Positions 1 to 6,982 of a stretch of 64,000 bases of DNA are shown here, one piece after another; position 1 is the first letter of the stretch; the number at the start of each line of letters is the position of its first letter. Location of the stretch: positions 1 through 64,000 of the IMG/VR virus record IMGVR_UViG_3300025545_000003, one strand, 5' to 3'. Made by a program: the position numbers and the translations under genes. The stretch is from a virus. The notes below the pieces were generated by a model. The model was given only the letters and a program-made list of their open reading frames with translations. It made no database searches and was not told the origin of the DNA.

Positions 1-247
1 GGGTGGTACACAGGGAGGAGGGGGGGTGGGGGGAGGGGGATACCCCAAAACCGGTCGGTTAAGATTCTGTTCGGGGCCCCATGGCCCAAATAGCCATATT
101 GGACCTCCGTTGAAAATGGGGCTCTGAAACTGAAACCCCCCGCCCTCACTGTGCAAAGGGGGGCGCTCCCCCCATGGGGGAGGGGCCTCATCCTGGGAAA
201 TCATATATGAGCGGATCGTGGTGTGGGCTTTCCCTATGTGGTGTGGG
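1..247. other. GC-rich non-coding leader of the window
   Basis: I see no gene here. The stretch starts with a G-rich run and contains inverted G/C tracts around 155-190. A short direct repeat built on GTGTGGGCT lies near 219-250. It sits downstream of the first minus-strand gene and may hold a transcript end, but no clear hairpin with a T-tract is visible. Confidence 0.4.
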
Positions 248-850
248 CTACCAGTTTTGGAGAACTGAAATCAAACGGTCCCTGTGTTTGAGGGCCACGG
301 CTTCGGCGTAGGGTGTGAGTGCGGGGAGGGTCTTGATGAAGGCTACGTTGTTCTCGAACTGGCGATGGGGCTCTACCCCGGCCTCTGCGGCAAGCCCTAC
401 CTGAAGGGCCAGTAGTTCGTCGTCGGTCATGAAGGCCATGTTCCAGACGTCGGCGTCTCGTAGCAGCTTGGCCATGCGTGGCAGAGCCTGAACCTCTGCT
501 TCGTCCATAGGGAACCTTGTTCCTCTGATACTGTGTGCGGCCATGGCCTTGTTGGCCTCTGCCGGTAGCAGATCAGTCGGTAGGGACATGACCTTGGTTG
601 CTGCCCTTTCTACGTTGGCGGTGTCGATGTCGGGGTCTCCGAATCCGCCGGGGTGTCGCCAGTCGTGGAACAGTCCTGCGAGCATGACGGTGGGGTTGTG
701 GTTCGTAGCTTGTCCTGCGAAGGCTGCTACCCGTAGGGCGTGCTGGATGTTGTGGTAAGGATTGGTGAGGCTGTCCCCGCCAGTTCGTAGGAACTCATGT
801 AGGGCCGGGGTCAACCCTGCACGGTCTAGGTTCTGGACGATGTGAAGCAT
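248..850 (-). CDS. HD-domain phosphohydrolase, PDEase-like
   Basis: This protein of about 200 residues has the metal-binding signature of HD-superfamily phosphodiesterases. YHNIQHALRVA (His pair) is followed by LAGLFHDWRHPGG, the HD motif with the HxxHPG extension seen in cyclic-nucleotide phosphodiesterases. The HD assignment is secure; the substrate (cyclic nucleotide, dinucleotide or other) is not. I chose the ATG at 850 because AGGAGG lies 7 nt upstream. An in-frame GTG at 871 would put the ribosome site inside the gene. A copy of the phage promoter -10 lies just upstream (871-880). A phage HD phosphodiesterase could remove signalling nucleotides made by host defence, which is inference only. 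Confidence 0.75.
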   Translation of the reverse strand: MLHIVQNLDRAGLTPALHEFLRTGGDSLTNPYHNIQHALRVAAFAGQATNHNPTVMLAGLFHDWRHPGGFGDPDIDTANVERAATKVMSLPTDLLPAEANKAMAAHSIRGTRFPMDEAEVQALPRMAKLLRDADVWNMAFMTDDELLALQVGLAAEAGVEPHRQFENNVAFIKTLPALTPYAEAVALKHRDRLISVLQNW

Positions 851-870
851 GACGGTCCTCCTGTCCTTCA

Positions 871-900
871 CTCTACCCCGTGAAACGGGCCGGGTAATTC
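871..900 (-). promoter_or_regulatory. Phage-type promoter, degenerate -35
   Basis: Reading the minus strand, GGGGTAGAG matches the -10 part of the recurring phage motif. The expected GGCTTAG is replaced by a weak ATTACCC-like sequence. It lies just upstream of the HD phosphohydrolase gene. Confidence 0.5.
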
Positions 901-922
901 AGTACGCTACTCGGGTATAGAG
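891..922 (+). promoter_or_regulatory. Phage-type promoter, divergent partner
   Basis: GGGTATAGAGT at 913-922 resembles the recurring -10 block with one inserted base. It precedes the small plus-strand gene at 947, back to back with the minus-strand promoter. Confidence 0.4.
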
Positions 923-946
923 TGTACCCAAGATGAGGAGGGCTGA

Positions 947-1216
947 GTGAATCCCAAGCTGGAACCTGTCTACACGTTAGGACCTGACTTTGCCGGACCC
1001 GGAGCACGGGACACCCGCCACATGGAGTACTTCACGGGCGAGCCCCCGAAGCACGAGTGCCCCAAGAAGAAGGAGGGGATCGAGACGGTAGAGGATTGCC
1101 TTGTGGCCTACAGGGAGGCTCACCTGTTCCCCTTCTCGAAGAAGAGGCACAAGCCGATCTGCCATAACTGTACTGAGGGTGCGAGGGTGCGGGCGGAGTT
1201 CGCTGAAGCAGACTAG
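947..1216 (+). CDS. Small hypothetical protein with CxxC-like cysteines
   Basis: An 89-residue protein of unknown function. It starts at GTG 947 behind a strong GAGGAGG site at 934-940. Residues around 35-50 and 80-85 carry His/Cys pairs (HEC, CHNC) that could bind a metal. The stop TAG overlaps the stop of the convergent gene in a shared CTAG. I do not recognise a family. Confidence 0.7.
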   Translation: MNPKLEPVYTLGPDFAGPGARDTRHMEYFTGEPPKHECPKKKEGIETVEDCLVAYREAHLFPFSKKRHKPICHNCTEGARVRAEFAEAD

Positions 1217-1709
1217 ACGCCCTTCCTCATCAGGGAGTGTGAGTAGGTGGCCCCAAGTTGCTTCGCCAGCCCCACCGACATCCACTGTGTCTCCCCGTTG
1301 GGGAACTGCACCTGAACCTGCTTGAACTCGTCGATGCCGATGATGAGGGGCTTCTTCCGGTTGTCCCTGAGACTCCGAACCACGACACCTTGCTGGGCCT
1401 GGCTCCGGTAAACCTGTGCCTCACGGAGAGCGGTGTCCCGGATCTCACCGGCCTGCGCCAGAATCCGCTGCGTCAGATCATGTACCGACGGGGCCGGGGT
1501 ATCGGAGGGGGCGGAGCCGGACGGGCCGACTTGGGCCTCTGCTTCCCTGCGTCCGTGCGGATGCTCCCCGTGTCCCTGATGAGCTTGTCGAGGATGCTTG
1601 TCCGGGTCGGGTCACGGTCGTCCTTGACCTCGCCCTCTGTCTCCAGCTTCTCGGACTCAGTAGGCTTGTAGACCAGCTTGGGGACTACTGCTTTACGGAA
1701 CCAACTCAC
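1213..1709 (-). CDS. Hypothetical protein in two reading frames (frameshift)
   Basis: The gene starts at GTG 1709, overlapping the upstream stop as GTGA, and reads well (MSWFRKAVVPKLVYKP...) until about 1545. Its own frame then ends at 1473-1475. The -1 frame instead continues through a Pro/Ser linker (SAPSDTPAPSVHDLTQRI) into a clearly coding segment that ends FKQVQVQFPNGETQW...MRKGV at 1213. The joint product would be about 165 aa. The shift lies in a C-rich stretch containing GCCCCCTCC, which could allow slippage. A sequencing error or a true disruption is equally possible. Function unknown. Confidence 0.5.
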
Positions 1710-2161
1710 AACCAACCCAGACGTTCAGCCGTCCGGGTCAGGAGAGCGGCGAAGCCCTCGTCGTACCCGTACCGCTCTGCGTTGATCTTGATGCTGTTGG
1801 CCAGCCCCTTGCTGTCCGTGTGCCGTTCGCCCGCCGCCTTCCAGTCCGCCAGCATCTCGATCAGGTCGAGGAGGTCCATGCCGTGGATCCCGTTCTCGTG
1901 GAACTCAGGGTGGTGCCGGTTGTTGGCGTAGTGGTGATCGAGGGCGGGCTTCATGTGCTTCAGCGCTTCAGCGTAGGCGGGCGTCCCGTAGTCGAGGTGC
2001 TTGAGCCGGGGTGTGAACACGTCGAAGACGCTCTTCTCGGGTTCCACCAGCTTGGAGGCGTCGTGGTTCACAGCGGCGTCCATGATCTTGCCCATCACCG
2101 TCTGCATCAGTTCCATGACACGGATCTGGTGGGCTCTCGTAGCGTGCGTGCTGTCAGGCAT
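1706..2161 (-). CDS. DUF5662-like protein
   Basis: This 151-aa protein matches what I recall of the DUF5662 family common in phages: NHDASKLVEPE near residues 32-42, HHYANNRHHPE near 75-85, and a C-terminal MDLLDLIEMLADWKAA helix. The conserved His and Asp suggest a metal-binding, possibly HD-like, fold, but no activity is established. It overlaps both neighbours by a few bases and is translationally coupled with them. Confidence 0.7.
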   Translation of the reverse strand: MPDSTHATRAHQIRVMELMQTVMGKIMDAAVNHDASKLVEPEKSVFDVFTPRLKHLDYGTPAYAEALKHMKPALDHHYANNRHHPEFHENGIHGMDLLDLIEMLADWKAAGERHTDSKGLANSIKINAERYGYDEGFAALLTRTAERLGWL

Positions 2162-2645
2162 CGTCGGTGTCCTTCTTCTCTTGGGGTGCTCGATCCAAGT
2201 TCACGGTCTCATCGTCGTTCCACCAGATGTGGAGATCGAAGCCGGGGTGCCACATGACGTGGACCCGCTTGATGGTGTCCTGTGCGATGAAGAGTTGTCG
2301 GGACATGACGACTCGTTGCCGGACGTGGATCCCGTTTTCATGTGGGGTGCAGTATACCTCCCCCTCGGGGGAGAGCACGTAGCCCTTCGGAGGGTAGTGC
2401 CCCATGTTGGTCCGCCCGGAGCAGATCCGTTCCACTACTCGGGTCGTGAGTTCCATGAAGGGAGTCCCCAGGGCAGAGGAAGCTGTCTCGGGCGGGTGGA
2501 CGCACTCCATCTCCAGAAAGACCCTCCAGTCCTCGACCCTGATCATCGCCTTGCCGTGTGTCCACGGGGCAACCCGCACCGGAGGTAGCTCCACCGCAGG
2601 GGGGTGGTCCTCCGGCGGCTTCTTCTTTTCCCAGAGAAATCCCAT
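2154..2645 (-). CDS. Hypothetical protein, 163 aa
   Basis: First gene of a three-gene minus-strand unit behind the divergent promoter at 2666-2694. The ATG at 2645 has AGGAGG just upstream. The N-terminus is Lys/Pro-rich (KKKPPEDHPP) and the middle holds several Cys and His residues without a recognisable motif. I do not recognise a family. Confidence 0.65.
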   Translation of the reverse strand: MGFLWEKKKPPEDHPPAVELPPVRVAPWTHGKAMIRVEDWRVFLEMECVHPPETASSALGTPFMELTTRVVERICSGRTNMGHYPPKGYVLSPEGEVYCTPHENGIHVRQRVVMSRQLFIAQDTIKRVHVMWHPGFDLHIWWNDDETVNLDRAPQEKKDTDDA

Positions 2646-2665
2646 CGAGCCTCCTGTCCTGCTTA

Positions 2666-2694
2666 CTCTACCCCGTGGACGGCTTAGCTAAGCC
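2666..2694 (-). promoter_or_regulatory. Phage-type promoter (minus arm of divergent pair)
   Basis: On the minus strand GGCTTAG, 14 nt and GGGTAGAG fit the recurring motif exactly. Its -35 block shares the palindrome GGCTTAGCTAAGCC at 2681-2694 with the plus-strand promoter. Confidence 0.75.
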
Positions 2695-2709
2695 CGTTCT
2701 CGGGTAGAG
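2681..2709 (+). promoter_or_regulatory. Phage-type promoter (plus arm of divergent pair)
   Basis: GGCTTAG at 2681, a 14-nt gap and GGGTAGAG at 2702. It drives the zinc-finger/adenine methylase gene starting at 2715, leaving almost no leader. Confidence 0.75.
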
Positions 2710-2714
2710 GTTGT

Positions 2715-3884
2715 ATGAGTGGAACGTGGAAAAAGTGGACGGCGGAGGAAGACGCCATCATCAGGGACGCCGATGAGCGGGGGATCAAGACGGTCGCCCT
2801 GTTCAACGCTGGTGTCCTCCCAGGCCGGAGCAAGATCAACATCCAGAACCGCTTGGCCACGAAACGGCAACAGGCCCGTGGGGTTTGTCCCGTGTGCAGG
2901 GAGCACAAGGACTCAGCGGGCAAGCGATGCGCCGATTGCCGTCAGGCGGAGTGTGAGAAGCAGCGGAGGTGGGTGTCTGAGGGCCTTTGTGCGTCCTGCG
3001 GCAAGCCACGGGGCTCGTTGGCCTCCGCTACGAAGTGTGAGGCGTGTATCACCCGCATCAGGAAGATCAACCGGACGAAGCTCCAGAAGCAGCCCAAGAA
3101 GAAGTTCGCCAAGACGCCTCGGGCCGTACAAGGGCCCTTCTACTGGCCGGGAACCCGATCATGTAAGATGATCTCCCGCCATATCCCGCAAGGGGTCGGT
3201 GTCGTGGACTTATTCTCCGGTGCGGGCCGTTCTCTGCTGTGGGCCAAGCACGCAGGGCACCACATCCGGGCCTACAACGACATCCACCCGCTTCTGGCCC
3301 GCCTCGTACAGATCATGACGGTCAGAGGCTCCGACTGGCACCTCCTGCGGGAGCAGATGACCTACCTGCGCTCCATACAGGGCTTGCCGTTCGGGGTCTT
3401 CCAGCGGTGGTACAGAGACGCCCTCAAGGGTGACTTCGATCCAATTCTGGGAGCGGCCCTGTTCTACAGCATGGCCTCGTGCAAGTTCGAGCCTCCGTTC
3501 CGAGTGCCGGACAAGATCCCCCACGCCAACAACTACAGGCAGGCGTTCGGGCAGGTCGACATCCTCTGTGAGGACTACAAGGCCGTCATCGAGCAGTACG
3601 ATCATCCTGACACCCTGTTCCTCGCCGATCCACCGTGGCCGGGTGCCATGCAGTACGAGTTCAGCATGGACGGACGCCACCGGGGACTCGTGGAAGCCCT
3701 CGTGGGGTGCAAAGGCCAGTTCATCCTCGCCATGTCCTCGTCACAGGCCAGCCTTCTGGTGCTGCGAGGCGTCCCTTACATGTATTGGCACTACATCGGC
3801 CTCGGGAAAGAGATCGTAGCGTCCTCGTTCCCGATGGAATCCCCCCAGCTTGAGCCCTTCGACATCAACAACTATGGCGTTTGA
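2715..3884 (+). CDS. Zinc-cluster / adenine DNA methyltransferase fusion
   Basis: A 389-aa protein with three parts. Residues 1-50 look like a SANT/Myb-type helix bundle (WTAEEDAIIRDADERG). Residues 55-110 carry CxxC pairs (CPVCREH, CADC, CASCG, CEAC), a probable zinc ribbon pair. The C-terminal half has a DLFSGAG SAM-binding loop near 165 and a DPPW catalytic motif near 302, as in D12-class N6-adenine methyltransferases (usually DPPY). It probably methylates phage DNA against restriction, with the N-terminus giving DNA binding. It stands alone on the plus strand between minus-strand groups. Confidence 0.75.
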   Translation: MSGTWKKWTAEEDAIIRDADERGIKTVALFNAGVLPGRSKINIQNRLATKRQQARGVCPVCREHKDSAGKRCADCRQAECEKQRRWVSEGLCASCGKPRGSLASATKCEACITRIRKINRTKLQKQPKKKFAKTPRAVQGPFYWPGTRSCKMISRHIPQGVGVVDLFSGAGRSLLWAKHAGHHIRAYNDIHPLLARLVQIMTVRGSDWHLLREQMTYLRSIQGLPFGVFQRWYRDALKGDFDPILGAALFYSMASCKFEPPFRVPDKIPHANNYRQAFGQVDILCEDYKAVIEQYDHPDTLFLADPPWPGAMQYEFSMDGRHRGLVEALVGCKGQFILAMSSSQASLLVLRGVPYMYWHYIGLGKEIVASSFPMESPQLEPFDINNYGV

Positions 3885-4109
3885 ACGAAGGGCACCAGGC
3901 CCCTGACAGGAGCCCAAGGTCCGATGCCCTGAAGGTGGGACCCCAAGGTCGGGGCTAGCAAGGCGGGTTACTCAAGCGGCAGTATCGGGCGTCTATTCAG
4001 TCGGTGACTTGGTTGTACGCTCAGGAGGCACCACAAGGCGTCCGGTAGCTTGTGGGGTAGTGCGGGGGCGGCGTCGGCTGTCGTAGCGTCTGGGGGCATT
4101 GGGGGGCCT
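3885..4109. other. Intergenic stretch between convergent genes
   Basis: About 225 nt without a supported gene, between a plus-strand gene end and a minus-strand gene end. It holds GC-rich partial repeats (AAGGTCCGATG and AAGGTCGGGG near 3918-3955), but I see no convincing terminator. Confidence 0.4.
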
Positions 4110-4538
4110 CTACGGGGGTGTATCTTGGACAGCGTCGAAGGGCAGGACCAGCCCCCAACAGTGGATGACGTGGGACCAGCCGTTATCGTCCATCGCCTTG
4201 GCCAGAACGATGTTGGCCACGCCGGGGACCAAGGTGTTCCCGTGATCCTTGATGTCGGTTCGGGCGTGGACAGTCCCTGCGTAGAAGTGGATGCCCTTGG
4301 AGTAGTTGAACCGGCCCGAGGTGCAGACCCGCTGGATGTCGTTCTCGTCCGTGGTGACGACCTCCACGACGTCGAAGAACCGAACGCCCATGGCGTCGGA
4401 CGGCGGGCCGGGGAACACGTTGGTGTCCCTGTCCTCGACCGACCGCACGGAGTAGTCGACCGTGCCGGGTTCGTGATCGTGCGGGTGCAGGAACTCAGCG
4501 TAGGTCATCATGATCGGGGTGGTGGCGATGACCGTCAT
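4110..4538 (-). CDS. Hypothetical protein, 142 aa
   Basis: Last gene of a minus-strand group running from 6911 to 4110. It overlaps the upstream gene by 4 nt (ATGA). The sequence is compositionally normal with a mixed alpha/beta pattern (TVHARTDIKDHGNTLVPGVANIVL) and no motif I recognise. Confidence 0.65.
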   Translation of the reverse strand: MTVIATTPIMMTYAEFLHPHDHEPGTVDYSVRSVEDRDTNVFPGPPSDAMGVRFFDVVEVVTTDENDIQRVCTSGRFNYSKGIHFYAGTVHARTDIKDHGNTLVPGVANIVLAKAMDDNGWSHVIHCWGLVLPFDAVQDTPP

Positions 4539-4798
4539 GGCTTGTAGACCCCGTAGGTACGAACCATCGCATTCTTGCTGTCCCGTTGCTCCGCTTCAGT
4601 CCACCCTGCGCCTTCGCACTTGGTCTTGACCCGCCAGCGGAACACCTGATCGATCTGCATGAAGTTGCAGGGATACCAACGCTCCTCTTCCATGGCGCAC
4701 AGCACGTCGTACACGCCGAAGGGTTCCCCCTTGTCGAACAGGAGCACGAGGTGCTTGTCGAACAAGGCGGAGGTGGCCGGATCGGGGCTACTTCGCAT
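4535..4798 (-). CDS. Hypothetical protein, 87 aa
   Basis: Small protein between the exonuclease and the 142-aa gene. The ATG at 4798 follows GGAGG at a normal distance; a GTG at 4801 is the alternative. It overlaps the end of the exonuclease gene by about 10 nt. It contains FRWRVKTKCEGAGWTEAEQRDSKN, otherwise unremarkable. Function unknown. Confidence 0.6.
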   Translation of the reverse strand: MRSSPDPATSALFDKHLVLLFDKGEPFGVYDVLCAMEEERWYPCNFMQIDQVFRWRVKTKCEGAGWTEAEQRDSKNAMVRTYGVYKP

Positions 4799-5399
4799 CA
4801 CGGGCCTCCAGCAGCATGTTCATGAACAATGCTCCCTGCCCGATGGCGTCCTCGACGGCGAGGTGTGTGTGCGGGGGCGCACCCTTGAACCACCGCTTGG
4901 GCATCCGGCGCTTCGACGCCTGCCTGAACTCGCAGCCCATCCTGTCCATGGCCATCGTCTTGATGTCCAGCCCCTGAAATCCGAAGGGGGCGGGGAAGCC
5001 CACGAAGTTGACCGTGTACCAGTAGACGAACATGAAGTCGTAGGTCACCGGGTAGCCCACGATCACGGGTCGGGCGTTATCCACCCGGCAGATGTCGTTC
5101 ACCCACTGGATGAACTCTTCCATGACCGTCTTGGGGTCACCGGGGCTACGGGTCACGGCCTCCCACACGGCGGGGTCTTGCTTGGCCCACCACGCCATCG
5201 TGTCCGGGTCGGTCGTGGCTCCGGGCAACGGGGCGAGGTTCGCTTGGAACGTCCCTCGTACCTGTGGCCCTGCCTCCTCCCCGACCAAGTAGTGGTCCGG
5301 GTGGAACATGGCTGCGCCGATCTGGAGCATCGAGAAGGGGCCGGGGATCGGCCCGTCCGCCTCAACGTCGATGCTGATGTACATGGTGGACTTGCTCAT
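4788..5399 (-). CDS. DEDD-family 3'-5' exonuclease
   Basis: A 203-aa RNase-H-fold exonuclease of the DnaQ/RNase T type. The three Exo motifs are visible: IDVEADG near residue 10 (Asp and Glu), YPVTYDFMF near 110 (Asp), and HLAVEDAIGQG near 182 (His then Asp), making it DEDDh. It should trim RNA or DNA 3' ends with two metal ions. Whether it serves replication, RNA turnover or tRNA maturation cannot be told. It overlaps both neighbours by a few bases. Confidence 0.8.
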   Translation of the reverse strand: MSKSTMYISIDVEADGPIPGPFSMLQIGAAMFHPDHYLVGEEAGPQVRGTFQANLAPLPGATTDPDTMAWWAKQDPAVWEAVTRSPGDPKTVMEEFIQWVNDICRVDNARPVIVGYPVTYDFMFVYWYTVNFVGFPAPFGFQGLDIKTMAMDRMGCEFRQASKRRMPKRWFKGAPPHTHLAVEDAIGQGALFMNMLLEARDAK

Positions 5400-5629
5400 G
5401 GTGTCTCCGTAGGGCTCTCGTCCAGCCGGACAATCGACCCGTCCTCTACGTCGGACATCTCGAAGATGCCCTCGTACTCACGCCCGCCCTTCAGGATGGC
5501 CGTGTACCGGAAGTGGTCAGCCGGGTTCTCCCCGGTGACCTTGCAGTGCCAGCCCCAACGGTTGCGCCAGACCTCGTCCTTGACGGGGCGGGCAACGGTG
5601 ATCTCTTCAGCGGCAGCGGACTGGCTCAT
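5396..5629 (-). CDS. Hypothetical protein, 77 aa
   Basis: Acidic small protein (MSQSAAAEEITVARPVKDE...) that overlaps the exonuclease start by 4 nt and is probably co-translated with it. No motif recognised. Confidence 0.6.
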   Translation of the reverse strand: MSQSAAAEEITVARPVKDEVWRNRWGWHCKVTGENPADHFRYTAILKGGREYEGIFEMSDVEDGSIVRLDESPTETP

Positions 5630-5638
5630 TCGGACTCC

Positions 5639-5830
5639 TTACCAAAACCGGAATGATTGGGCGAACCTCATGGCACTTCCGAGGACACCCACAACGATCC
5701 CCACTATGAACAGCAACACCCCGAGGACCACGATGCTTTTCATGGAAGGGCAGACCGGGCATTGGCAAGCCACGGTTGCGGCTTCCGTTGCGGCAGGTAC
5801 GACCCGGTCTGTCAGGGTGGCTAGGAACAT
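5639..5830 (-). CDS. Small membrane protein
   Basis: About 63 residues. I place the start at the ATG at 5830 because AAGGA lies 6 nt upstream; a GTG at 5866 would add 12 residues without a ribosome site. One strong transmembrane helix (IVVLGVLLFIVGIVVGVLG) follows a short segment with two Cys (CQCPVC). Probably an inner-membrane protein, role unknown. Confidence 0.55.
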   Translation of the reverse strand: MFLATLTDRVVPAATEAATVACQCPVCPSMKSIVVLGVLLFIVGIVVGVLGSAMRFAQSFRFW

Positions 5831-5909
5831 GGCTTCCTTGTCCGTCACAGTTGAGGGCGTTCCCACCCGGCCCGGACGGAGGATCGGGCCGGGTGGTAGA
5901 CCCGTAGGG

Positions 5910-6911
5910 TCAGCCCCGGACGTCGAGGATCTTGCTGATCAGGGCGAGCTTGCCGCCGGGGATCTTCGAGGCCCCGACGATCTTGAGGTGGTTGGCGGCG
6001 TAGCCCCGGAGCGTGTCCAGCGGCAGCGTCTTCAACTCGTCCTTGCCCTGCGTGTCCATCTTCGGGTACTGCGCCGGGTCGACCTTCGCCTTGCCCGTGC
6101 TGCCCTTCCGCTTGCCGGTCGCCTTGGACTTCGGAGCCTTGTCACCGAGGCTCTTGGCACCCTTCTCGGGCACGTCGCCCTTCTTGACCGTGGTCGAGGG
6201 CATCACCTGCCCGGTGTGGTGGCCGACCACCTCGTACTTGCAGACCCGCATCTTCTGCTGCCTAGAGTCCTTCGGGATGCAGACGACGTGCTCCGGGTCG
6301 ATCCGGCAGATCACGATCTTGCTCGGGCTGCTGCCGAAGCTCTTGGCGTAGGCCAGCGCACCGACATGGTAGCCGTAGTGGCAGGCCACGTCCGGGTCGT
6401 CGCTGATCTTGTTGCGGGGCATCTCCAGCACGTTCCCCGGCTTGTTGCTGACCGTGCCCGTGTGGTGATCCGTCAGGTTGGACTTCACCGACTTGTAGGC
6501 GAGGAAGCAGCCGTCCTCCTCGATGGGGATGCCCTTGTGGGCGAGGAAGGGGTAAAGCTGCTGCACGGAGCGGAAGCTCGGGTTGCGCTGGAGGCGCTCG
6601 TAGAAGCGCATCAGCGGCTTCGGGCTCTCGCTGCGAGAGGCCATGGAGGCCATGCGGTCGGAGAGCGCCTGCGGGACAGGCTCGCCCTTGTAGTGGAGCT
6701 TGCCATTCACGTCGGTGAAGTCGCCGTCGTCCATCCAACCGGCGATGGCGCTCTCAACGGTCAGGAACTCGCCGAAGCGGTGGTACTCCTGCTTGGCGAT
6801 GACGCCCACGAGTCCAGCGTAGTTGGGGGTGCCCTTCTTGAAGGTCGACGGCTTGCCATCCACGATGATGGTCACCGACTCGTCGGTCAGGTTGAACTTG
6901 GGTGCGCTCAT
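5910..6911 (-). CDS. rIIB: rIIB-like protein
   Basis: A 333-aa protein resembling T4 RIIB. The conserved block GCFLAYKSVKSNLTDHHTG...NKPG is present at about residues 133-160. A CHYGYHVGALAYAK segment follows near 177-190, the counterpart of the GLHVG region of RIIB. The last 90 residues are Lys-rich and probably disordered, then end in a small SAP-like helix pair (LDTLRGYAANHLKIVGASKIPGGKLALISKIL). rII proteins help T-even phages resist a host-encoded exclusion system; the exact role here is inferred. It has its own phage promoter at 6953-6982 and sits just downstream of the rIIA-like gene, the same order as in T4. Confidence 0.8.
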   Translation of the reverse strand: MSAPKFNLTDESVTIIVDGKPSTFKKGTPNYAGLVGVIAKQEYHRFGEFLTVESAIAGWMDDGDFTDVNGKLHYKGEPVPQALSDRMASMASRSESPKPLMRFYERLQRNPSFRSVQQLYPFLAHKGIPIEEDGCFLAYKSVKSNLTDHHTGTVSNKPGNVLEMPRNKISDDPDVACHYGYHVGALAYAKSFGSSPSKIVICRIDPEHVVCIPKDSRQQKMRVCKYEVVGHHTGQVMPSTTVKKGDVPEKGAKSLGDKAPKSKATGKRKGSTGKAKVDPAQYPKMDTQGKDELKTLPLDTLRGYAANHLKIVGASKIPGGKLALISKILDVRG

Positions 6912-6952
6912 GGTGTCCTCCGTTTACGTCCGTTCAGTCGTCCGTTCATGTT

Positions 6953-6982
6953 CTCAACCCGAAACCGGGAACGCCTAAGCCC
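6953..6982 (-). promoter_or_regulatory. Phage-type promoter for rIIB-like gene
   Basis: Minus-strand GGCTTAG, 14 nt, GGGTTGAG. The TAG inside its -35 block is also the stop codon of the rIIA-like gene. Confidence 0.7.
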
